This document shows, piece after piece, positions 1 through 4,286 of a stretch of DNA of 5,367 nt. The translations under genes and the position numbers were made by a program. Numbering within the stretch: position 1 is the first letter of the stretch; each line of letters starts with the position of its first letter. Location: positions 1 through 5,367 of the forward strand of contig CBDDRG010000256.1 of assembly GCA_965232975.1 (NCBI GenBank). Direction: 5' to 3'. The DNA is from CBDDRG01 sp965232975. GTDB taxonomy: Bacteria > Pseudomonadota > Gammaproteobacteria > Pseudomonadales > Porticoccaceae. The notes below the pieces were generated by a model. It did no database searches. It saw only the letters and a program-made list of their open reading frames with translations, and was not told where the DNA came from.

Positions 1-95
1 TAGCTGACCGCGGCGTAGAAGATCGCGAAGAAGGGAATGAACAGCAGCGCAAATTCGATGGCCGCCGCGCCGCGCTGGCGCGCCCGGCGGAGCAA
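1..95 (-). CDS. TadE-like pseudopilin, N-terminal part only
   Basis: This is the first 31 codons of a gene that runs off the left edge. The translation begins LLRRARQRGAAAIEFALLF and continues with a hydrophobic run (IPFFAIFYAAV). A basic N-terminus, then RGAAAIEFAL, then a membrane helix is the signature of the TadE-like family (minor pseudopilins of the Tad pilus). The Glu five residues after the Gly matches the type IV pilin-like processing site. The start is uncertain. I chose TTG at 93-95, which is 17 bp after the prepilin peptidase stop and gives a short leader typical of the family, but no Shine-Dalgarno sequence is visible. The frame stays open upstream, and a GTG inside the peptidase gene is a less likely alternative. 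Its position after flp and the peptidase supports the assignment. TadE, TadF and TadG cannot be told apart from this fragment. Confidence 0.8.
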   Translation of the reverse strand, partial: MLRRARQRGAAAIEFALLFIPFFAIFYAAVS

Positions 96-112
96 GGCCC
101 GGCGGTTTGCGC

Positions 113-544
113 TTAAATCAGCGGGGAGATCAGCAGGCCGGCGCCCAGCGCGCCGAAGGCCAGAAAGGCGCCATAGGGCTGGTCCTGCCGCTGGCGGCGA
201 CACCCCCACCAGCACAGGCTGAGCAGCCCGGCGACCACTATGCCGACCAGCAGCGCCGCCGGCCCGGCCAGCGCCCCCAGCAGCGGCGCCAGCTTGACGT
301 CGCCGCCACCCAGCAGGCCGCGCCAATGGCCCGGCAGAGTCAGGGCGAGCCCCGTCGCCGCGCCCACCAGCGCCATGCGCCAGTCGCCGCCCACCAGGTT
401 CCCGCCCGTCGTCCATAACATTGCTCCCGCCAGTACCGCACCGGCCAGTATCAGCGCGTTGGCGAGCCGCCGCCGGCGCAGATCCTGGTAGATCACCCAA
501 CCGCCCCACAGCACCGCGATCAGGGGCCAGACCGCCTGCGCCAT
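113..544 (-). CDS. tadV: Prepilin peptidase of the Tad pilus (TadV/CpaA type, A24 aspartic peptidase)
   Basis: This 143-residue polytopic membrane protein should cleave the leader of Flp-type pilins at the cytoplasmic face of the inner membrane. Both catalytic aspartates of the A24 family are visible: Asp21 in YQDLRRRRLANAL (family pattern D...R.xxN.L) and Asp82 in LLGGGDVKLAPLLGAL (family GxGD). Hydrophobic helices surround them: about 5-18, 28-43, 57-70, 84-112 (probably two) and 122-143. The length fits the short TadV/CpaA/FppA peptidases, which lack the N-methyltransferase domain of PilD. The ATG at 542-544 gives a normal N-terminus. The ribosome binding site is weak (AGGG about 12 nt upstream), and translation may depend on the pilin transcript, whose stop is 46 bp away. 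Next on the same strand is the TadE-like gene. The symbol follows the Actinobacillus naming; cpaA or fppA would serve equally well. Confidence 0.93.
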   Translation of the reverse strand: MAQAVWPLIAVLWGGWVIYQDLRRRRLANALILAGAVLAGAMLWTTGGNLVGGDWRMALVGAATGLALTLPGHWRGLLGGGDVKLAPLLGALAGPAALLVGIVVAGLLSLCWWGCRRQRQDQPYGAFLAFGALGAGLLISPLI

Positions 545-590
545 CAGGCGCCGCCGCCCTGGCCCGACCGGGTTGAAGTGCCTTTAACGG

Positions 591-845
591 CTAGAGCAAT
601 AGCGCATTTTGGATAGCAGTAAAGATGTTTGTTACAGCCGTTCTAATCGGCGTGACAAATGCCACCAAAGCGACAGCCACCATGGTCGCGATCAACGCGT
701 ATTCGATCGCGCTGGCGCCGCGGTCGTCGGCGGCCAGTGCCCGCAGGCGCGCGCGGAGGTTGAGGCTGCCTTTGATCCAGGCATGATTGAAACGGTCGGG
801 CAGGGTGGCGGCGGGGGTAAGGACAGCGTCCAATTGCTTGCTCAT
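591..845 (-). CDS. flp: Flp-type pilin (Flp/Fap family) of the Tad pilus
   Basis: This 84-residue preprotein is the major subunit of a type IVb (Tad) pilus. The Flp motif reads DDRGASAIEYALIATMVAV. Cleavage is expected after Gly43, giving a 41-residue mature pilin that starts ASAIEY, with the invariant Glu5-Tyr6 pair and one hydrophobic helix (about residues 46-65). I chose ATG at 843-845 (MSKQLDAV...) because GGAG lies 10 nt upstream. An in-frame ATG at 864-866 would add seven residues (MTWRSTQ) but would place that GGAG inside the gene. A 43-residue leader is long for this family, whose leaders are usually around 10-25 residues, and no later in-frame ATG shortens it. It is the first gene of the unit, followed by the prepilin peptidase and a TadE-like gene, which is the common order in Tad loci. 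Confidence 0.93.
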   Translation of the reverse strand: MSKQLDAVLTPAATLPDRFNHAWIKGSLNLRARLRALAADDRGASAIEYALIATMVAVALVAFVTPIRTAVTNIFTAIQNALLL

Positions 846-855
846 TTGCGTTGAT

Positions 856-859
856 CTCC
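856..859 (-). promoter_or_regulatory. Ribosome binding site of the Flp pilin gene
   Basis: GGAG on the minus strand, 10 nt before the ATG at 843-845. The spacing is a little long but workable. It favours this ATG over the upstream one at 864-866. Confidence 0.6.
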
Positions 860-866
860 ATGTCAT

Positions 867-914
867 TTGCGCATCATTGCGCCCAGGTCGTTGCGCATCA
901 CTGCGCTGGGGCCG
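867..914. repeat. Tandem pair of 24-bp repeats, each with a GCGCA-N4-TGCGC dyad, upstream of flp
   Basis: Two head-to-tail copies, 867-890 and 891-914, match at 19 of 24 positions by eye. Their first 16 bases differ at one position only: TTGCGCATCATTGCGC against TTGCGCATCACTGCGC. Each contains a perfect 5-bp inverted repeat with a 4-nt centre: GCGCA 869-873 with TGCGC 878-882, and GCGCA 893-897 with TGCGC 902-906. They lie 22 to 69 bp upstream of the pilin start, on one side of its ribosome binding site. They could be paired operator sites or small hairpins in the pilin mRNA leader. No regulator can be named from the sequence. Confidence 0.55.
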
Positions 915-1108
915 GGTAGACCGAACCCGCAGCTGAAGCTTGGTCGAGCATAAGCAGTTTGTCAAGGATGCCCGGTCTCTTATGCCAAAAATTTGTTTGG
1001 CGCCTGGCGAGGCAGCACTTCGACAGGGCATTTACACCATTGGGGCGGTGACGGCGCGCGCCGGGTCGGTGCCGGAGGCGGCGGCAGCGGAGCGGCGAAG
1101 GTCCTGAA

Positions 1109-1957
1109 TCAACGGCGGTCGTCGCCGCGGCGATTGATCGCATAGTCCGTGATCTTGCCGGCCAGAGGCAGCCGTAGCAGTGGCCAGAGCCGGGCGACTT
1201 GCGCCGGATCGGCATGGCCAGCGATGCCGACAGTCATGTCCAGATGGCCCGCGCGCGGCTGGTCGCGGTAGGTGCCGAGCAAATGATCCCACCAGGGTAA
1301 GTTAAAGCCGAAGTTGCTGTTGGCCTCGTCGGCCGCGACGGAGTGATGGACGCGGTGCATGTCCGGCGTCACCAGCAGCCAGCGCAGCGCGCGATCGACC
1401 CCGGCGGGCAGGCGGAGATTGCCGTGGTTGAACAGCGATGAGGTGTTGAGCAGCACCTCGAACACCAGCACCGCAACGGCGGGTGGGCCGAGCGCGAGGA
1501 TGGCCGCGCACTTGACGACCATGGACAGCAGGATTTCGAGGGGGTGGAAGCGCACGCCGGTGGTGAGGTCGTAGTCGAGATCGGCGTGGTGCACCCGGTG
1601 CAGCCGCCACAGCGCCGGCACCGCGTGCATCATGACGTGTTGCAGGTAGATGAGCAGATCCAACGCCAGCAGCGCGACCGGCAGCTCCAGCACCAGGGGT
1701 ACCTCCAGATAATTGAGCAGGCCCCAGCCGCGCGCGGCGGCAAAGGCCGCCGCACCCACTGCGGCGAGCGGGAACAGCAGGCGCACCAGCAGCGTATTCA
1801 GCGCGGTCAGGCCCAGGTTGGCGGGCCAGCGCATGGCCCGGGTGAGGGTCGGCGCACGGCGGGGCGCCAGCAGCTCCCCCACCGCGATCAACGCGAAGGC
1901 GCCGAGAAAGCAGCCGAGGCGGATGGCGGGCTCGTGGTTGAGTATCAACGCCTCCAC
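1109..1957 (-). CDS. Sterol desaturase / fatty-acid hydroxylase family membrane protein
   Basis: This 282-residue integral membrane protein belongs to the di-iron fatty acid hydroxylase superfamily, which inserts oxygen into or desaturates lipid substrates using O2. The histidine clusters are complete: HVMMH at 107-111 (HxxxH), HRVHH at 120-124 (HxxHH), FHPLE with His138, FNHGN with His178, and HRVHH at 201-205 (HxxHH). Hydrophobic helices lie at about 13-30, 47-75, 84-106, 142-170 and a weaker one near 190-197. The substrate cannot be told from sequence. Relatives act on sterols, sphingoid bases, alkylglycerols or carotenoids, and many bacterial ones are uncharacterised. The start is GTG at 1955-1957, the longest option. 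No strong Shine-Dalgarno precedes it (the nearest is a GAGAGG about 20 nt away), so a slightly later start is possible. It lies 34 bp after the O-methyltransferase on the same strand, suggesting co-transcription. Confidence 0.9.
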   Translation of the reverse strand: MEALILNHEPAIRLGCFLGAFALIAVGELLAPRRAPTLTRAMRWPANLGLTALNTLLVRLLFPLAAVGAAAFAAARGWGLLNYLEVPLVLELPVALLALDLLIYLQHVMMHAVPALWRLHRVHHADLDYDLTTGVRFHPLEILLSMVVKCAAILALGPPAVAVLVFEVLLNTSSLFNHGNLRLPAGVDRALRWLLVTPDMHRVHHSVAADEANSNFGFNLPWWDHLLGTYRDQPRAGHLDMTVGIAGHADPAQVARLWPLLRLPLAGKITDYAINRRGDDRR

Positions 1958-1991
1958 ACTCGTCGCCGCAGTACCGGCCTCTCTGCGTCAA

Positions 1992-2654
1992 TCAGCATTT
2001 GCGCAGCAGCGTCAGGCCATCGCCCACCGGAATCATGCTGAGATCGACGCGCTCGTCCCCGCGCACCGCGGCATTGAACGCGCGAATGGCGCGGGTGTCG
2101 GCGTCCTGTTTGCCGGCGTCGATGACGGCGCCGTTCCACAACACGTTATCGACGATGACGAGCCCGCCCGCGCGCAGCAGCGGCAGCGCCAGCTCGTAGT
2201 AGTCGCCGTAGCTCTCCTTGTCGGCATCGATGAACACCAGATCGAACTCCCCCGCCCGCCCGGCGGCGGCCAGCGCGCGCAAGGTGTCGGCGGCCGGGAC
2301 GAGGCGCAGTTCGATGCGCTCGGCAACCCCGGCCTGTTGCCAGTGGCGGCGCGCGATGGCGGTGTAGTCGGCACTGATGTCGCAGGCGATCAGGCGGCCG
2401 TCGGCGGGCATTGCCAGCGCCATCGCGAGCGCGCTGTAGCCGGTGAAGGTGCCGATTTCGATGATGCGCCGGGCGCCCAGCAGGCGCACCAGCAGCGCCA
2501 TGAACTGGCCCTGGTCGGGGGCGATCTGCATGTTGGCGGCGGGCATCGCGGCGGTCTCGGCGCGCAGCGCCTGGAGCACGGGCGGCTCGCGCAGGGACGC
2601 CTCCAGCAGGTAGGCATAGAGGTCGGGCGTCAGCGTGATGGAGCGGTTGGACAT
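1992..2654 (-). CDS. Class I SAM-dependent O-methyltransferase (caffeoyl-CoA/COMT-like family)
   Basis: This 220-residue soluble enzyme is predicted to move a methyl group from S-adenosylmethionine to a hydroxyl, typically of a catechol-like substrate, with help from a divalent metal. SAM motif I is RIIEIGTFTGYSALAMA (residues 63-79). An acidic residue for the ribose sits in IACDIS (89-94). The metal-site signatures follow: FIDADKE (Asp143) and VDNVLWNG (Asp169-Asn170). The C-terminus IPVGDGLTLLRK is also typical. The N-terminal part (MQIAPDQGQFMALLVRLLG, 42-60) matches the helical segment that precedes motif I in this family. The length is normal. The ATG at 2652-2654 has an excellent ribosome binding site. 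The hydroxylase-family gene begins 34 bp downstream, so the pair may modify one metabolite, but that is inference. The physiological substrate is unknown. Confidence 0.93.
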   Translation of the reverse strand: MSNRSITLTPDLYAYLLEASLREPPVLQALRAETAAMPAANMQIAPDQGQFMALLVRLLGARRIIEIGTFTGYSALAMALAMPADGRLIACDISADYTAIARRHWQQAGVAERIELRLVPAADTLRALAAAGRAGEFDLVFIDADKESYGDYYELALPLLRAGGLVIVDNVLWNGAVIDAGKQDADTRAIRAFNAAVRGDERVDLSMIPVGDGLTLLRKC

Positions 2655-2660
2655 GGGGTT

Positions 2661-2666
2661 ACCTCC
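2661..2666 (-). promoter_or_regulatory. Strong ribosome binding site of the O-methyltransferase gene
   Basis: GGAGGT on the minus strand, six bases (AACCCC) before the ATG at 2652-2654. It fixes the start of the gene and is the strongest Shine-Dalgarno sequence in the window. No convincing -35/-10 pair was found between it and the adjoining repeats. Confidence 0.8.
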
Positions 2667-2682
2667 ACTGAGTAAACACTGA

Positions 2683-2886
2683 TTTATGCGGTCAGCGCGC
2701 GGCGTGCGGCGCGCTGTTTATGCCGTCAGCGCGAGGCGCAGCGCCCTGTTTATGCCGTCGCGGCGTGCAGCGCCCTGTTCATGCCGTCATCGCGAGGCGT
2801 GCAGCGCCCTGTTTATGCCGTCGCGGCGTGCAGCACCCTGTTCATGCCGTCATCGCGAGGCGCCGTGGCGCCGTGGCGATCCATGG
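2683..2886 (+). repeat. Repeat block A: six tandem units of 29-46 bp, TTYATGCCGTC...GCGCCCTG type
   Basis: Units begin TTTATGCC or TTCATGCC and end GCGCCCTG: 2683-2716 (divergent), 2717-2748, 2749-2777, 2778-2811, 2812-2840 and 2841-2886. Most carry a GTCATCGCGAGGCG or GTCGCGGCG core followed by a small dyad such as GGCG-TGCAG-CGCC (2762-2774). A higher-order 63-bp period is visible. Unit 2749-2777 equals 2812-2840 except for one base, and the next units (2778 and 2841) start with the same 22 bases. The last unit is the only complete palindromic element, and the others look like half-elements. The type resembles dispersed REP-like intergenic repeats with a GTCATTGCGAG core, but I cannot name a catalogued family. 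Confidence 0.85.
2852..2880 (+). repeat. Complete palindromic element of block A (hairpin)
   Basis: ATCGC (2852-2856) pairs with GCGAT (2876-2880). Inside, GGCGC (2859-2863) pairs with GCGCC (2868-2872) around a 4-nt CGTG loop. The flanks GTC on the left and CCATGG on the right complete a GTCATCGCGAG...GCGATCCATGG element. There is no T-run on either side, so it is not a standard terminator. Confidence 0.65.
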
Positions 2887-2904
2887 TCGTTGCTTTGGTG
2901 CTAA

Positions 2905-3070
2905 CTGGATTGCCTCATGGATTGCTTCGCTACGCTCGCAATGACGTGCTATCTGGAATGCCTCATGGATTGCTTCGCTGCGCTCGCAATGACGTGCTAC
3001 CTGGATTGCCTCATGGATTGCTTCCCGCCACGCTGTACTCGCGGCTAAAGGCGGCGCTCGCAATGACGAG
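2905..3070 (-). repeat. Repeat block B: three tandem GTCATTGCGAGC...GCAATCCATGAG elements
   Basis: Copies one (2905-2952) and two (2953-3000) are exactly 48 bp each and differ at three positions. Copy three (3001-3070) shares the first 24 bases, then carries 30 bp of different sequence (3025-3054) in place of 4 bp before resuming CGCTCGCAATGACG. Read on the minus strand, each copy begins GTCATTGCGAGC and ends GCAATCCATGAGGCAATCCAG, with ATTGC/GCAAT as the outer stem. This is the ATTGC form of the element whose ATCGC form sits in block A in the opposite orientation. Confidence 0.88.
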
Positions 3071-3104
3071 ATAGTGCGCTCGCAATGACGAGATGGCGCT
3101 CGCA
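3054..3104 (-). repeat. Repeat block C: tandem 19-bp half-elements GCGCTCGCAATGACGAGAT
   Basis: The 19-bp sequence occurs twice without change, at 3054-3072 and 3076-3094, with a 3-bp link (22-bp period). A partial third copy, GCGCTCGCA, lies at 3096-3104. The first copy is also the end of the third block B element. These are the GTCATTGCGAG halves of the element without the GCAATCC half. The block ends a few bases before the permease stop codon at 3112-3114. Confidence 0.82.
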
Positions 3105-3111
3105 TCGGCGC

Positions 3112-4200
3112 TCAGGGATCGCCGACAGGAGGGCGCGGCGGCGCATCGCCGCTGTCCGCGGCCGCGTCCGCGGGGGGCTCCGGCGCGCCCGCCAGCATGG
3201 CGCCCAGCCAGCTCGTGCCGCTGTCGTTTTCGAGCGCGATCTTGACCATGATGGTGAGCGGAATGGACAGCAGCATGCCCACCGGGCCGAGTACCCAGCC
3301 CCAGAAGATCAACGACAGCAGCACCACCAGCGGTGACAGGTCCAGCTCTCTGCCGGTGATGCGCGGCGCCAGCCCATTGTCGATCGCGACATTGATGACC
3401 ATGAACCCGGCCGTCGCGATGCCGGCCACCAGCGGCCCGAGCTGGATCAGCGCGAGCAGCACCGCCGGCACCGCCGCCAGCGTCGAGCCGATGGCGGGCA
3501 CGAAGTTGAGCAGAAACGACAGCAGCCCCCACAGCAGCGGGTAATCGACGCCCAGCACCCACAGCATCACCGCCACCAGCACGCCGGTGAGCAGACTGAG
3601 CAGGGTCTTGATGCCGAGATAGCGGTTGACGCCTTCGGTGAAGCGGGCGATGGCGGCCACCGAGCTCTCGGAGTCGCGCCGGGCATAGCGCAGCTTGTCG
3701 CGGAAGCCGGTCTCCTCGGCGAGGATGAAAATCACCGTCAGCAGGATCAGAAACGCATTGGTCATGACATTGCCGAAGGAGGCGAGCACATTGCCGACCA
3801 GTTGCATGACCACGCCGGGGTCGAAACTCTGCCGCCACTGCTCGGCGTCGAGCGCGACGCCCTTGGCCGCCAGCCACTGCTGGACGTCCGAACTCATGTC
3901 CTGCAGGCGCGCCTGATAAGTGGGCAGTTGACGGCGGAAGTCGGCGATGGAGGCGCCGACGATGGTCGCGACCAGGGTGCCGACGGCGACGATGCCGAGC
4001 ATGATCAGCGTGATTGCCGCCCAGATCGGCGCGCCCCAGCCGCGCAGCCAGGCCAGCAGGGGCGCACAGATCAGTGCGATGAAGACCGAGAGCAGAAAGG
4101 GCACCAGCAGGGATGCGGCCGCTTTCATGCCCGCGACCACCACCACGAAGGCGGCGGCGGACAGGATGAACCGGCGGGCTGTGGACAGCTTGTCGGGCAT
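3112..4200 (-). CDS. AI-2E family (PerM-like) inner-membrane transporter
   Basis: This 362-residue polytopic protein is of the AI-2E/PerM family, named after the E. coli autoinducer-2 exporter TqsA. Other members include PerM and sodium/proton antiporters, so the substrate is open. Hydrophobic segments from the chosen start: about 11-52 (two helices), 57-83, 131-160, 198-217, 219-255, 258-272 and 287-322. A hydrophilic loop lies at about 84-130. The family signatures are NFVPAIGS (232-239) and DNGLAPRITGRELDLSPLVV (274-293) followed by GPVGMLLSIPLTIMV. The start is ATG at 4198-4200 (MPDKLSTARR) because GGAG lies six bases upstream. A TTG at 4288-4290 keeps the frame open but would add a non-conserved, proline-rich N-terminus. 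The C-terminal 24 residues or so are rich in Pro, Ala and Asp, and the stop abuts a repeat block. hemE lies 86 bp upstream. Confidence 0.9.
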   Translation of the reverse strand: MPDKLSTARRFILSAAAFVVVVAGMKAAASLLVPFLLSVFIALICAPLLAWLRGWGAPIWAAITLIMLGIVAVGTLVATIVGASIADFRRQLPTYQARLQDMSSDVQQWLAAKGVALDAEQWRQSFDPGVVMQLVGNVLASFGNVMTNAFLILLTVIFILAEETGFRDKLRYARRDSESSVAAIARFTEGVNRYLGIKTLLSLLTGVLVAVMLWVLGVDYPLLWGLLSFLLNFVPAIGSTLAAVPAVLLALIQLGPLVAGIATAGFMVINVAIDNGLAPRITGRELDLSPLVVLLSLIFWGWVLGPVGMLLSIPLTIMVKIALENDSGTSWLGAMLAGAPEPPADAAADSGDAPPRPPVGDP

Positions 4201-4206
4201 AGCGAA

Positions 4207-4210
4207 CTCC
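4207..4210 (-). promoter_or_regulatory. Ribosome binding site deciding the start of the AI-2E family gene
   Basis: GGAG on the minus strand, six bases (TTCGCT) before the ATG at 4198-4200. It rules in favour of the 362-residue product over the extended frame starting at TTG 4288-4290. Confidence 0.7.
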
Positions 4211-4216
4211 GTGTTC

Positions 4217-4240
4217 AACCAGGACCAGCTAACCTGGGTT
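4217..4240 (-). other. Imperfect inverted repeat in the hemE-permease gap
   Basis: AACC(C)AGG and CCTGGTT on the minus strand can form a 7-bp stem with one bulged base around a 9-nt loop, just upstream of the permease ribosome binding site. It could be an mRNA leader hairpin or chance. There is no T-run to make it a terminator. Confidence 0.2.
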
Positions 4241-4286
4241 GGGCTTGTGGGGTCTGGGTGTGGATTGTGGGCAGGGCCGGGGCCGG

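Larger units (their letters stand above)
846..1108. other. Gene-free stretch between the hydroxylase gene and the pilin gene
   Basis: No credible gene is present. It should hold the promoter of the Tad unit. A perfect TTGACA hexamer lies on the minus strand at 960-965, but nothing resembling a good -10 box sits 16-18 bp downstream, and no GG-N10-GC sigma-54 core was found near it. Two small inverted repeats are present: GCCAAA/TTTGGC around 985-1002, and GCCT/AGGC just beside it at about 1002-1013. On the minus strand they are followed only by a run of five T within the first stem, so they are at best a weak terminator for the hydroxylase transcript. The part closest to 846 holds the tandem dyads described separately. 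Confidence 0.5.
2667..3111. other. Gene-free, repeat-filled stretch between the permease and the O-methyltransferase genes
   Basis: About 445 bp without a credible gene. Nearly all of it (2683-3110) is occupied by short palindromic repeats. Block A (2683-2886) reads on the plus strand and blocks B and C (2905-3104) read on the minus strand. The short link 2887-2904 belongs to neither. Open frames here, with repeated peptides such as ARHCERSEAIH, are translations of the repeats and are not called as genes. The few bases at 2667-2682 adjoin the methyltransferase ribosome binding site and show no clear promoter. Confidence 0.75.

Noticed and set aside
561..573. Hairpin between flp and the prepilin peptidase gene
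   Set aside because: The CCCGGTCGGG palindrome would leave only a 3-bp stem with a usable loop, too weak to call a terminator or processing site.
937..965. Sigma-70 promoter for flp based on TTGACA at 960-965
   Set aside because: The -35 hexamer is perfect, but the hexamers 16-18 bp downstream (around CAAGCT) do not resemble TATAAT, so a promoter cannot be claimed.
985..1013. Rho-independent terminator after the hydroxylase gene
   Set aside because: The stems are short, and the only T-run on the minus strand lies inside one of the stems and does not follow it.
1713..2675. Long plus-strand open frame of 320 residues
   Set aside because: It lies antisense to the hydroxylase and the O-methyltransferase, both strongly supported by motifs. 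Long shadow frames are expected in GC-rich DNA.
2686..3074. Plus-strand open frames with repeated MPSRRAAPC-like peptides
   Set aside because: They are translations of block A in several frames at once, lack ribosome binding sites and have no protein-like composition.
2683..3104. CRISPR array
   Set aside because: Unit lengths vary, there are no unique spacers of constant size between constant repeats, orientation switches in the middle, and no cas gene is present.
2842..3105. Minus-strand open frame of 87 residues with repeated ARHCERSEAIH peptides
   Set aside because: The peptide repeats exactly mirror the DNA repeats of blocks B and C. There is no ribosome binding site, and frames of this kind arise wherever the GTCATTGCGAGCG...GCAATCC element is tandem.
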